Shown: positions 18,786-26,598 of the stretch, in pieces
Layout of the letters: each line of letters starts with the position of its first letter
Position numbering within the stretch: position 1 is the stretch's first letter
Source: Alphaproteobacteria bacterium
Lineage (GTDB): Bacteria > Pseudomonadota > Alphaproteobacteria > Micropepsales > Micropepsaceae
NCBI GenBank assembly: GCA_015654635.1
Contig: JAATGP010000022.1
Coordinates: 1-64,000, forward strand
Reading direction: 5' to 3'
DNA: 64,000 bases
The notes under the pieces: model-generated
Database searches by the model: none
What the model was told of the DNA's origin: nothing
What the model saw: the letters and a program-made list of their open reading frames with translations, nothing else
Position numbers and translations under genes: made by a program

Positions 18786-19720
18786 CCTCGCCAAATTTGA
18801 GAAACGCCTATGGCGAAAGCCTCGTCCGGTTGGGCAAAAAGGACTGGCGTGTCACGGCTCTGGAAGCGGACCTTGGCAAATCCACCCAGTCCGTGATGTT
18901 TCAGGCGGAATTTCCAGAGCGTTACTTCCAGATGGGAATCGCCGAACAGGACATGATGTCGACAGCCGCCGGCATGGCGCTTGCCGGGATGATTCCCTTT
19001 GTTCATTCCTTTGCTGTTTTCGCCACGGGCCGCGCCTACGATCAGCTGCGCAATTCGATTTGCGTCCCCAATCTGCCGGTGCGGATCTGCGGCTCCAGCG
19101 CTGGCCTCTCCGATTTCGGTGACGGTAAGACTCATCAAAGTGTGGAAGATGTCGCACTGATGCGGGCGGTTCCGAACATGACGGTGGTCTGCCCTGCCGA
19201 TTCCATCGAAATGGAAAAGATGATGGCATGCATGCTGGACAGGCCGGGGCCGGTGTACATCCGCGTCAACCGCAACGATTTGCCTTTCGTGACACCGCCG
19301 GATGAGCCCTACAAGATCGGCAAGGTGACAAAAATCCGCGAAGGCGGGGATGTGGCGGTCTTCGCTACGGGCATTATGGTGTCGAAAGCGCTTGGCGCCG
19401 CGGCGGCGCTGGAGAAAGAAGGAATCTCCACGCGGGTGATCAACGTCAGCACGATCAAGCCGCTGGACCGTGAAGCGGTGATCCGGTATGCGGCCGGTGT
19501 TGATGCCATCGTCACCGCCGAAGAGCATTCGCTGATCGGCGGGCTCGGCTCTGCCGTGATGGAGGCCCTGCGCCGCGTGTCGCATGCGCCCGTCGAATTC
19601 ATCGGCATCCCCGACCAGTTTGGCGTTTCGGCGGAGAACTATGATGGTCTCATGGCGCGTTACGGCCTCACGGCCGAAGCCGTTGCGGCGACGGCCAGAG
19701 CACTTTTAAAGGGAAACTAA
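18782..19720 (+). CDS. Transketolase, C-terminal subunit
   Basis: This 312-aa protein carries the pyrimidine-binding and C-terminal domains of transketolase. The catalytic Glu is in MGIAEQDMMSTAAGMA (about residue 58), followed by the PFVHSFAVFATGRAYDQLRNS block and the C-terminal domain (GGDVAVFATGIMVSKAL, VDAIVTAEEHSLIGGLGSAV). Its ATG overlaps the N-subunit stop (ATGA), giving coupled 1:1 synthesis. The active enzyme should be an alpha2-beta2 assembly transferring a two-carbon ketol unit. The garR-like gene begins two bases after its stop, so the reactions are probably consecutive. Confidence 0.9.
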   Translation: MTSPNLRNAYGESLVRLGKKDWRVTALEADLGKSTQSVMFQAEFPERYFQMGIAEQDMMSTAAGMALAGMIPFVHSFAVFATGRAYDQLRNSICVPNLPVRICGSSAGLSDFGDGKTHQSVEDVALMRAVPNMTVVCPADSIEMEKMMACMLDRPGPVYIRVNRNDLPFVTPPDEPYKIGKVTKIREGGDVAVFATGIMVSKALGAAAALEKEGISTRVINVSTIKPLDREAVIRYAAGVDAIVTAEEHSLIGGLGSAVMEALRRVSHAPVEFIGIPDQFGVSAENYDGLMARYGLTAEAVAATARALLKGN

Positions 19721-19721
19721 C

Positions 19722-20618
19722 ATGAATATCGGCTTTATCGGCCTGGGCATCATGGGCAAGCCCATGGCGAAGAATCTGCTCAAGGCAGGCTACAGCCTTA
19801 TCGTCTATGACGTCATGCCGGCACCCCTGGCCGAGTTGGTCCAGGCCGGCGCGACGGCGGGAAAATCGCCCAAGGATGTTGCGTCAAAGAGTGAACTCAT
19901 CATTACGATGCTGCCCAATTCGCCCCATGTGAAGGCGGCCGTGTTGGGTGCGGATGGCGTGATCGAAGGCGCCACGCCGGGCAGCATCCTCGTCGACATG
20001 AGTTCTATCGCGCCGTTGGCAAGCCGCGAGATGGCCGCGGCACTGGCGCCAAAGGGCATCGAGATGCTTGATGCACCTGTGTCCGGCGGCGAGCCCAAAG
20101 CAATCGACGGTACCTTGTCGGTCATGGTGGGCGGCAAAGAGGATGCCTTTGCGAAGGTGAAAGACGTTCTCGCGAAAATGGCTGGCAGCGTGGTGTTATG
20201 CGGGGATATCGGTGCCGGCAACGTCACCAAGCTCGCCAACCAGATCATCGTGGCGCTGAATATCGCGGCGATGTCGGAAGCCTTTGTCTTGGCGACCAAG
20301 GTGGGTGTCGATCCCGAGCGTGTTTTCAATGCCATCAAGGGCGGCCTTGCGGGCAGTACGGTCCTCAATGCCAAGGCGCCCATGGTGCTGGAAGGCAACT
20401 ACAAGCCCGGCTTCCGCATCGAGCTGCACATCAAAGATCTGCAGAACGCGCTCGATACCGCGCACGAAAACGGCGTTCCGATTCCCTTGACGAGCCAGGT
20501 CATGGAAATCATGCAAGCGCTCAAGGTCGACGGCAAACAAAAAGAAGACCATGGCGGCCTTATCCAATTCTATGAAAAGCTGGCCGGCGTGAAGGTTCGC
20601 AAAGGGCAGGCGTCGTGA
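19722..20618 (+). CDS. garR: 2-hydroxy-3-oxopropionate (tartronate semialdehyde) reductase-like dehydrogenase
   Basis: This 298-aa beta-hydroxyacid dehydrogenase has the dinucleotide motif GFIGLGIMGKPMAKNLLKAG at residues 4-23, the substrate loop DAPVSGGEPKA (about 122-132) and the catalytic Lys in GNVTKLANQ (near 170). Family members reduce tartronate semialdehyde to D-glycerate (GarR/GlxR), oxidise 3-hydroxyisobutyrate, or act on sulfolactaldehyde (YihU). The divergent glycerate kinase makes the GarR reaction the most economical reading. The specificity, and hence the symbol, is inferred. It is part of a tight operon with the transketolase and SDR genes. Confidence 0.8.
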   Translation: MNIGFIGLGIMGKPMAKNLLKAGYSLIVYDVMPAPLAELVQAGATAGKSPKDVASKSELIITMLPNSPHVKAAVLGADGVIEGATPGSILVDMSSIAPLASREMAAALAPKGIEMLDAPVSGGEPKAIDGTLSVMVGGKEDAFAKVKDVLAKMAGSVVLCGDIGAGNVTKLANQIIVALNIAAMSEAFVLATKVGVDPERVFNAIKGGLAGSTVLNAKAPMVLEGNYKPGFRIELHIKDLQNALDTAHENGVPIPLTSQVMEIMQALKVDGKQKEDHGGLIQFYEKLAGVKVRKGQAS

Positions 20619-21358
20619 GCGGGCGCCTTACGGGCAAAGTTGCCCTGATCACGGGTGCGGCAGGCGGCCTTGGCGCCGAGATTGCCAAGCGGTTTTGCGG
20701 CGAAGGGGCCAGCGTGTTCGTGGCCGATGTCAGCCGCGAACAGGGCGAAGCCACCGCCGCAGCCATCGGTGCGGTGTTTCTGCCGCTCGATGTGACGTCG
20801 GAAGAGGCCTGGAAGGCCGCGCTTTCTACCGTGGTCGGACAGGCCGGACGTCTCGACATTCTGGTCAACAACGCTGGCATCAATGTGCGCAAGAACATCG
20901 AGGAAATGCCCGTGGAGTCGTTCGACGCTATGATGGCGGTGAATGTCCGCGGGCCTTTCCTCGGGATCAAACACGCTCTGCCGATCATGCGCAAAGCGGG
21001 CGGCGGGGTCATCCTCAACATGTCGTCTGTGTGCGGCCTGATCGGTCATGCCTATACCAACGAAACCTACACCACCACCAAGGGTGCGCTGACCCTGCTG
21101 ACCAAGTCGGTGGCTGTGCGCTATGGCAAGGATAATATCCGCTGCAACTCCATCCATCCTTCCACGGTGGAGACGGATCTTGTGCAGGTCATGCTCAAGG
21201 ATCCGCAGCGCCGGGCCGAGCGCTTTGGCGAAGTGCCGCTGGGACGGCTCGCCACGGCGGCCGACGTGGCCAACGCGGCGGTCTACCTGGCGAGCGACGA
21301 GGCTGCTTTCCTCAACGGCGTCGCGCTTGCCGTTGATGGCGGCGCTACCGCTGACTAG
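20615..21358 (+). CDS. Short-chain dehydrogenase/reductase
   Basis: This 247-aa classical SDR has the cofactor motif TGAAGGLGAEIA (residues 13-24), the NNAG motif, catalytic Ser in NMSSVCG and the Tyr-Lys pair in YTTTKG (YxxxK). The Asp in VADVSRE after the second beta strand favours NAD(H). It starts at GTG overlapping the previous stop (GTGA). As the last gene of the transketolase operon it probably oxidises or reduces the sugar or sugar acid feeding the transketolase. Substrate unknown. Confidence 0.88.
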   Translation: MSGRLTGKVALITGAAGGLGAEIAKRFCGEGASVFVADVSREQGEATAAAIGAVFLPLDVTSEEAWKAALSTVVGQAGRLDILVNNAGINVRKNIEEMPVESFDAMMAVNVRGPFLGIKHALPIMRKAGGGVILNMSSVCGLIGHAYTNETYTTTKGALTLLTKSVAVRYGKDNIRCNSIHPSTVETDLVQVMLKDPQRRAERFGEVPLGRLATAADVANAAVYLASDEAAFLNGVALAVDGGATAD

Positions 21359-21386
21359 ACAACCGTTCTATAGCAATGACAAAGAA

Positions 21387-21419
21387 GGCGGGCCCGGTGA
21401 CGGACCCGCCTTTCCTTTT
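21387..21419 (+). terminator. Rho-independent terminator after the SDR gene
   Basis: GGCGGGCCC (from 21387) pairs with GGACCCGCC (ending 21410), with one internal mismatch. The T-rich tail TTTCCTTTT follows. It ends the transketolase operon before the convergent MFS gene. Confidence 0.7.
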
Positions 21420-21443
21420 CTGCGCGGTGGCAAGTCCTTTGTA

Positions 21444-22736
21444 TCAGTCCTTGCCTGTGGGACTTGTCTGCCCGGTGGTGCAGGCCGGTAAGCTGAGAGT
21501 GAGAAGATAACCGGCCACCAGCGCCGCCGTCAGGAAATAAACGCCTGCATCGTAGCTATGGAAGACCATGCGCAGCCCGCCGACGGCAAGAGGGCCGACA
21601 AAGCCGCCGAGATTGCCGAGCGCGTTGATGATGCCGCGTACGCCACCGGCCACTTCCGCCGGGAAGATCAATGGGGGAATGGTCCAGAACACGCCGGATG
21701 CGGACTGCATGAAGAAGCCGCAGGCTACCAGGAAGCCATAGGACACCCAGATTTCGCTCTTAAGAAGGGTCGATAGTAAGAAGCAGATGGCAAAGCCGAG
21801 GATGGGCAGCGCGGTATAGCGGCGCCGGTTGCCTTTTCCGTCCGAGAGCCGCGCAAAAAAATAGAGTCCGAAAATCATTGTGACATAGGGGAAGATCGAC
21901 AGCCATCCGACGCTGGTCATGCCGGTGTTGGTCAATTCCCTCAACAAGGTCGGAAGCCACATGGCGAAGCCATAGATACCGACCTGATAGAAAAAATAAA
22001 GCAGGATCAGTTTCCACATGTTGAGATCGCACATCACTGCGCCGTAAGAGATCCGGCCGGGCGCGGCGCTTTTGAGCTGTTCTTGTTCCGCCGCAAGACG
22101 GCTCACGAGGTAGTCGCGTTCTGCGCTCGAAAGCCATTTTGCGGTCTCGGGCCGGTTGCTGATCAAGGGATACCAAACCAGGATCAGCGCAAGCGTCAGG
22201 GCGCCTTCGCCGACGAACACCCAGCGCCAGCCGAAGTGGCTGATGATCCAGCCCGACAGTGGCCCGGTGATGATCGAGGCGATGGCAATGTTCATGATAA
22301 AGAAGGCGTTGGCGCGCCCACGCTCCTCGTTCGGGAACCAATGGCTGATGATGACCAGCATGGCCGGCCACACGCCGCCTTCGGCAACGCCCGTGAGAAA
22401 GCGGATAATCAGAAGATCGGTCGGGTTCTGCACCAAGCCGCACAAAATCGACAGTCCGCCCCAAAACAGAATCGAGATGCCGATGAACTGTTTGGCATTG
22501 CCATGTTCGGCCAAATGGCCCGCGGGGATTTGCGGGATGACGTAACCGACGAAGAATATACCCGCCGCCAGCCCGGAGAGCCCGGCCGTCATACCCAGGG
22601 TTTCGTTCATACCACCAGCCATCGCGAAGCTGATGTTTGTACGGTCCATGAACGAAAAGAGGTAAACCAGAATCGCCGCTGGAATTATGCGCCACCAGCG
22701 CGCGCATTGAATCGCCCGATAATCGTCCTGGATCAT
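21444..22736 (-). CDS. MFS transporter, anion:cation symporter (ACS) type
   Basis: This inner-membrane permease of about 430 aa has twelve predicted helices. Its MDRTNISFAMAGG start helix, RFLTGVAEGGVWPAMLVIISHWFPNEERGRAN signature and central hydrophilic loop are typical of the ACS family (GudP, GarP, ExuT, DgoT relatives), which bring in sugar acids with protons. Hexuronate or aldonate uptake suits a glucuronoxylan locus. The ATG at 22736 has an AGGA upstream; the open frame continues to 22820 without RBS support. It converges on the SDR gene. Confidence 0.87.
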   Translation of the reverse strand: MIQDDYRAIQCARWWRIIPAAILVYLFSFMDRTNISFAMAGGMNETLGMTAGLSGLAAGIFFVGYVIPQIPAGHLAEHGNAKQFIGISILFWGGLSILCGLVQNPTDLLIIRFLTGVAEGGVWPAMLVIISHWFPNEERGRANAFFIMNIAIASIITGPLSGWIISHFGWRWVFVGEGALTLALILVWYPLISNRPETAKWLSSAERDYLVSRLAAEQEQLKSAAPGRISYGAVMCDLNMWKLILLYFFYQVGIYGFAMWLPTLLRELTNTGMTSVGWLSIFPYVTMIFGLYFFARLSDGKGNRRRYTALPILGFAICFLLSTLLKSEIWVSYGFLVACGFFMQSASGVFWTIPPLIFPAEVAGGVRGIINALGNLGGFVGPLAVGGLRMVFHSYDAGVYFLTAALVAGYLLTLSLPACTTGQTSPTGKD

Positions 22737-23298
22737 GATGTCCTCAGCGGCCTGTATTTTTGTTTTGCCGCACTTCCTCGAGACGTCATTCCAACCTTCG
22801 ATGTGGCATCCAGCAAGCAAAAGGGTGTCGCAGTGACTATCTCTTTAGTCGATGCACGCTATGAAATTCTTTGCCCTGCCGAATGTCGCGCTGGCCGCAA
22901 TGAAGGCGCGAAAAAGTGCGCGAAGGCGACGATCTCAAGTCGATACTAAAGTCGGTGTTGGGCCTGCGCGGCGTCGCTGAAGGTAATTGTTGGTGCTGCA
23001 CAGGAAGCTGCGCCCGGTGACACCGGATGCGTTTTGATTTGTCCGCTGCGGCACACGAACGTGATGCTCATGGCAGTTCGCCGGCCGGCAACGGCGCTGA
23101 GCGGTTGCAGTCCCCTACGTTCATGTTGATCGCAATATCGTGAAGCGCCGTGCGCCCAATCACCTCCGCGCGAACGTCATCTCAACGCCTGCAGTGGGCG
23201 AGCATCGGTTGTAGGCGGATCGGGATAAAATCGCGCAGCCTGTTACACCGCCGGACGGAGGGCGCAGCCAGGTTGGTTGTCGTTTGCTCGACCCAAAG

Positions 23299-23310
23299 TT
23301 GTCTGACAGA
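23299..23310. promoter_or_regulatory. GntR-type operator site 1
   Basis: TTGTCTGACAGA contains GTC-T-GAC, the complement of the core in sites 2 and 3. Its centre (23304) is 73 bp from the centre of site 2, close to seven DNA turns. Confidence 0.5.
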
Positions 23311-23368
23311 TTATATCATAAAACACACATAAGTAGAAAATTCACGAGGTTTTGACAAGTAACGCTCG

Positions 23369-23385
23369 AATCTGTCAGACTAATT
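23369..23385. promoter_or_regulatory. GntR-type operator site 2
   Basis: AATCTGTCAGACTAATT is an imperfect copy of site 3 with the same GTCAGAC core. Its centre at 23377 is exactly 20 bp from the centre of site 3, so both would face the same side of the helix. Confidence 0.55.
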
Positions 23386-23388
23386 TTG

Positions 23389-23405
23389 AATTGGTCAGAC
23401 CAATT
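23389..23405. promoter_or_regulatory. GntR-type operator site 3, perfect palindrome
   Basis: AATTGGTC-A-GACCAATT is a perfect 17-bp palindrome closely resembling operators of FadR-subfamily GntR regulators (LldR/PdhR/FadR type, TGGTCnGACCA). It lies 81 bp upstream of the LuxR-type gene. An FCD-type GntR protein is encoded 680 bp downstream and is the natural candidate. Confidence 0.65.
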
Positions 23406-23486
23406 TTGATAGGCTGCATTGTCTCTTCCGCGGTTGTGCGATCAAAGCAATCCGTACGCGAAGGGCGTGACTAGGGGAGGTCGTTT

Positions 23487-23753
23487 GTGGAAAGCCAGGC
23501 GTTGCTGAATCTGGATAACCAAGGCTGTGTCTGTGACGCAATCTTGCCGCATCTTTCATCCGTGCAAATAAAAATTCTCGATGGCGTTCGTTCCGGCCAG
23601 CTCAATAAGCAAATTGCTTTTGATCTCGGAATTGCCGAAGCAACAGTTAAGGCGCACATGACGACAATCATGCGCAAACTGAACGTCCGCAATCGCACCC
23701 AGGTCGCGCTTGCGGTGCAGGCGATGAAGTTCCGCGAGGCTTCCGCGGCATAA
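23487..23753 (+). CDS. Stand-alone LuxR/FixJ-type helix-turn-helix protein (88 aa)
   Basis: The 88-aa product is almost only a LuxR-type DNA-binding domain: LSSVQIKILDGVRSGQLNKQIAFDLGIAEATVKAHMTTIMRKLNVRNRTQVALAV (residues 24-78). No receiver or autoinducer-binding domain is attached. It starts with GTG behind a strong AGGGGAGG RBS. Three GntR-type operators sit just upstream, so the gene is probably a repressed local regulator of the xylan/sugar-acid genes. Targets are unknown. Confidence 0.85.
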   Translation: MESQALLNLDNQGCVCDAILPHLSSVQIKILDGVRSGQLNKQIAFDLGIAEATVKAHMTTIMRKLNVRNRTQVALAVQAMKFREASAA

Positions 23754-24083
23754 CCAAAGTGCGGCCTTACCGTATCGATCAGTCGCGCTAACTCGGAGCG
23801 GCTGAGGCGAAGGGATCGGTCGCGTTGGACCAGGAATCGTCGGCTCGCACGAGCGGTGCCACGCCAATATTGCATGGGCAGCCCCTGTTAATTGTGGCTC
23901 GAACAATTCGGTAAGCGCTTCCATATTTTTCGTTCGCTTGTCACAGCCCGCCTGGGCGCGCAAACAAACGCAAAACAAATGGGGCAGGGCGTGAGTGGCA
24001 AAGGGCGAGCCCCAGGTGTTCGGCCTGTCGCGCCTTATCAGCAGCGGGCGGCAACAAGATCGGTACATGTTTGAGGATAAACC
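23754..24083. other. 330-bp intergenic region before the GntR gene
   Basis: This gap should carry the promoter of the GntR gene, whose RBS is GAGGATAAACC directly before 24084. I see no further copy of the GTCWGAC operator core and no credible gene here. Confidence 0.5.
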
Positions 24084-24767
24084 ATGAGCGGCGTGCGGCG
24101 TGCCGACCAAGTCTATACCGGGATCGTCGAGTACATCACCGCGCGGCATTTGGGTGTCGGGGAGCGGTTGCCTTCGGAAGCGCAGTTGGCCGAAACATTT
24201 GACGTATCGCGCGCGGTGGTGCGCGAGGCTCTTGTCCGGCTGGCGGCCGATGGCATTACAGTGTCTCGTCGCGGGGCGGGGTCATATGTCAATAACACGC
24301 CGTCTGATCGCCTGATCTCCTATGCCAGCCCCGGCACACTTTCCGCGATCCTCGGCACCTATGAGGTCCGCCTTGTTCTTGAGACGGAAGTCGCGCGCTT
24401 GGCGGCTGCCCGCCGCTCCGTCCAGGATATGCTCGACATCGGGAAAGCTCTGCGAACATTGCAGACGGCGTTATCCTCGGGCATGCCGGCTCATGCCGAA
24501 GACATGGAACTGCATCGCCGAATTGTCCTGGCGACGGCTAACCCTGCTTTTCTGGCCGCTTTTGAGGCGTTGTCGATCGATGTCAACCGGACCATGCATG
24601 CCGGCGTCGAAATTTCGCGTTCACGTCCGCCCGAAGTGATTTGGGCCATGATGCGCGAGCACGAAGCAATCGTTGCTGCTATCCGTGTCCAAGATAGCGA
24701 CGGGGCAGCACTCACCATGCGCTGGCACCTGTCGGAAGGCCGCAAGCGGTTAATGCCTGGCGCCTGA
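24084..24767 (+). CDS. GntR-family regulator, FadR/FCD subfamily
   Basis: This 227-aa transcription factor has an N-terminal winged helix (LPSEAQLAETFDVSRAVVREALVRLAADGITVSRRGAGSYV, about residues 29-69). An all-helical FCD ligand-binding domain follows, with EDMELHRRIVLATANPAFLAAFEAL and a late HEAIVAAIRVQD block supplying the usual metal/ligand histidines. Members sense organic acids or sugar acids (glucuronate, galactonate, lactate and similar). The three GTCWGAC palindromes at 23299-23405 match the operator type of this subfamily. It probably derepresses the island when a uronate or aldonate product appears. Confidence 0.9.
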   Translation: MSGVRRADQVYTGIVEYITARHLGVGERLPSEAQLAETFDVSRAVVREALVRLAADGITVSRRGAGSYVNNTPSDRLISYASPGTLSAILGTYEVRLVLETEVARLAAARRSVQDMLDIGKALRTLQTALSSGMPAHAEDMELHRRIVLATANPAFLAAFEALSIDVNRTMHAGVEISRSRPPEVIWAMMREHEAIVAAIRVQDSDGAALTMRWHLSEGRKRLMPGA

Positions 24768-24960
24768 CTTCTTTCGGAGCAGCCGCGCTGGGTATCGGTG
24801 CAACCTCCAATGCCGAGTGTCATGTGCCGCGCCTCCGCCAGAGAGACAAAGTGACGGGATTGTGAAATAGCGCGGCGGAGATTCGACTTTCGCTCGTCGT
24901 ATCCTATCAGGCCCAATGTGGTGGGTTGGGTTTGTGAGGCGTAGCGAGGAACGTCTGGGG

Positions 24961-25533
24961 ATGGATCACGACAAGCTGGACCTATGGTTCATGCGGGAGA
25001 TTCTCCCGCTTGAGGGCGATCTCGTGCGCTACTTGCGCCACAAGTGGCCAGACAGCAACGAAGTGCCCGATCTGATGCAGGAGACGTATGCGCGGATCTA
25101 CGAGGCGGCCCGCAGCGAACTGCCGCTTCAAGCCCGCGCTTTCGTCTTCGCAATCGCGCGCAACCTCATGATCGATAAGCTGCGGCGTATCAGCGTTGTC
25201 TCCATCGAAACCGTGGCGGATTTCGACGACATGCACGTGATTGATAATGAGCCCGACCCGGAACGGCAGGTAACGGCTCGGCAGGAACTAAGGCTGCTGC
25301 AATTGGCGCTCGACGAACTGCCGCACCGTTGCCGTCAGATTGTCGTGATGAAGAAAGTGGAGGGATATTCTCAGCGCGAGATCGCGGCGAAAATGGGCGT
25401 GACCGAGGTCGTCGTCGAGCATCAGGTGGTAAAGGCAATGAGACTGCTGACACAGGCAGTCTATGGCCTGAGAAACAGCACTATGACCAAAGCAGGCCGC
25501 GTGCAGCTTCGGAAAAGGCGCAAGGATCAATGA
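24961..25533 (+). CDS. ECF RNA polymerase sigma factor, FecI-like (copy 2)
   Basis: This sigma factor of about 190 aa has region 2 (VPDLMQETYARIYEAARSELPLQARAFVFAIARNLMIDKLRR) and region 4 (LPHRCRQIVVMKKVEGYSQREIAAKMGVTEVVVEHQVVKAMRLL). A basic tail (RVQLRKRRKDQ) ends it. The ATG at 24961 fits the family N-terminus; the frame is open from 24916. Its stop overlaps the fecR-like start (ATGA), so both are made together. It should drive TBDR 3 and possibly the xylanase genes behind it. Confidence 0.9.
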   Translation: MDHDKLDLWFMREILPLEGDLVRYLRHKWPDSNEVPDLMQETYARIYEAARSELPLQARAFVFAIARNLMIDKLRRISVVSIETVADFDDMHVIDNEPDPERQVTARQELRLLQLALDELPHRCRQIVVMKKVEGYSQREIAAKMGVTEVVVEHQVVKAMRLLTQAVYGLRNSTMTKAGRVQLRKRRKDQ

Positions 25534-26495
25534 GCCGTATCGATAGTATTGAAGAGAAAGCCGCTCGCTGGCTGGCGCGGGAGGAAGAGGGTCTTGGGCC
25601 GGCCATGCGGGCTCAATTTGACGCTTGGCTTGCCGAGGCCGATCTTCATCGCGTTGTTTATTTGCGTCTCAAATCGGCTTGGCGCCAAGCGGACCGGCTT
25701 GCGGCTCTAAAGCGGCCGGAGCCTCCTTTTGCGACCAGCCGGTCGGTGCGTGCTTGGGCTCTACCAAGGCTCCCTTCGGCGCCAATGCGTGCCCTCGCGG
25801 CGGTATTGGTGGTGGCGTGCCTGGGTGTCGGTGGTTATTTTGGGTTTCTTCCCCAGCACGATGGCTACATGACTGCGATTGGTCAGCGGCAGATGCTGCG
25901 CCTTTCTGATGGCACGCAGGTCGAACTGAACACCGATACCCTGCTGCGCACCAAGATGACGGCCAACCGCCGGACAGTAATTCTCGTGCGTGGCGAAGCC
26001 TTCTTTGATGTGGTGCACGACGCCAAGCGTCCCTTTGTTGTGCTGGTGGGTGATCGGCGAATTGTTGATGTGGGTACCAAATTTTCGGTGCGGCGCGACA
26101 GTGATCACATAAGAGTTTTGGTCAGCGAAGGGCGGGTTACGGTCGACATTCCCGGCGAGAAGCATCCGGGGTTACCGGTTGTCGCGAAGGCAAACGAAGT
26201 GGTCATCGCCAAGACGGACGAAACGCTTGTCGTCCCCAAAAATCAACAAACTGTGGTGGACGATCTGAGCTGGCGTCGCGGAGTTTTGGTATTCAACCAG
26301 CAGACCCTGGCAGACGCAGCGGCGCAGTTCAACCGGTACAGCACCAAGCAAATTGTGGTGAAGGGAGACGCCCGCAATCTGCGCATCGGCGGGAGTTTTC
26401 GCGCCAATAATATTGAAGGCTTCGCGCAACTCGTCAGCGAAGGTTTCGAGCTGAAGGTCGAAGAAAACGGAGACACCATAATAATTTCAAACTGA
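25530..26495 (+). CDS. FecR-family anti-sigma/signal transducer (copy 2)
   Basis: This 321-aa inner-membrane protein has the same layout as the copy at 8389: a DUF4880-like N-terminus (EKAARWLAREEEGLGPAMRAQFDAWLAEADLHRVVYLRLKSAW), a transmembrane helix near residues 88-105, a FecR domain (AIGQRQMLRLSDGTQVELNTDTLLR ... GEAFFDVVHDAKRPFVV) and a C-terminal STN-like region (LSWRRGVLVFNQQTLADAAAQFNRYS). The start at 25530 overlaps the sigma stop. It should receive the signal from the STN domain of TBDR 3. Confidence 0.9.
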   Translation: MSRIDSIEEKAARWLAREEEGLGPAMRAQFDAWLAEADLHRVVYLRLKSAWRQADRLAALKRPEPPFATSRSVRAWALPRLPSAPMRALAAVLVVACLGVGGYFGFLPQHDGYMTAIGQRQMLRLSDGTQVELNTDTLLRTKMTANRRTVILVRGEAFFDVVHDAKRPFVVLVGDRRIVDVGTKFSVRRDSDHIRVLVSEGRVTVDIPGEKHPGLPVVAKANEVVIAKTDETLVVPKNQQTVVDDLSWRRGVLVFNQQTLADAAAQFNRYSTKQIVVKGDARNLRIGGSFRANNIEGFAQLVSEGFELKVEENGDTIIISN

Positions 26496-26527
26496 CGAAA
26501 AGAACGCGTGGCGGAACTTGTTTCCTT

Positions 26528-26549
26528 GTTCGTCATCATTGATACGAAC
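26528..26549. promoter_or_regulatory. Inverted repeat upstream of TonB receptor 3
   Basis: GTTCGT and ACGAAC are separated by 10 bp, 50 bp before the receptor start. It may be an operator or part of the sigma-dependent promoter. Evidence is limited to the symmetry. Confidence 0.3.
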
Positions 26550-26598
26550 GGCTTTCGCCCCGTTCCAATAATGTAAAAAAATCGAAAAGGGGAAATCA

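Larger units (their letters stand above)
22737..23486. other. 750-bp regulatory intergenic region
   Basis: This gap lies between the MFS permease (leftward) and the small LuxR-type gene (rightward). The right third (about 23290-23410) is AT-rich and contains three GntR-type operator sites. A TTGACA hexamer sits at 23352-23357 without a convincing -10 partner. No credible gene is seen in the left part. Confidence 0.6.

Noticed and set aside
17517..18794. 425-codon minus-strand frame covering the transketolase N-subunit
   Set aside because: It is the antisense shadow of a gene with an intact thiamine-diphosphate motif, and no domain is visible in the translation.
16055..21358. Reading the split transketolase operon as a sulfoquinovose pathway
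   Set aside because: The transketolase subunits and GarR-type reductase would fit, but no sulfoquinovosidase, sulfosugar isomerase or sulfolactaldehyde step gene is present and the context is xylan.
22840..22980. Small frame with MKFFALPNVALAAMKARK-like start
   Set aside because: It has no RBS and no fold beyond a short hydrophobic run with Arg repeats, and it lies in promoter-like DNA.
23471..23875. 134-codon minus-strand frame opposite the small LuxR-type gene
   Set aside because: It is antisense to a clear HTH protein with a strong RBS; the remaining part shows no motif.
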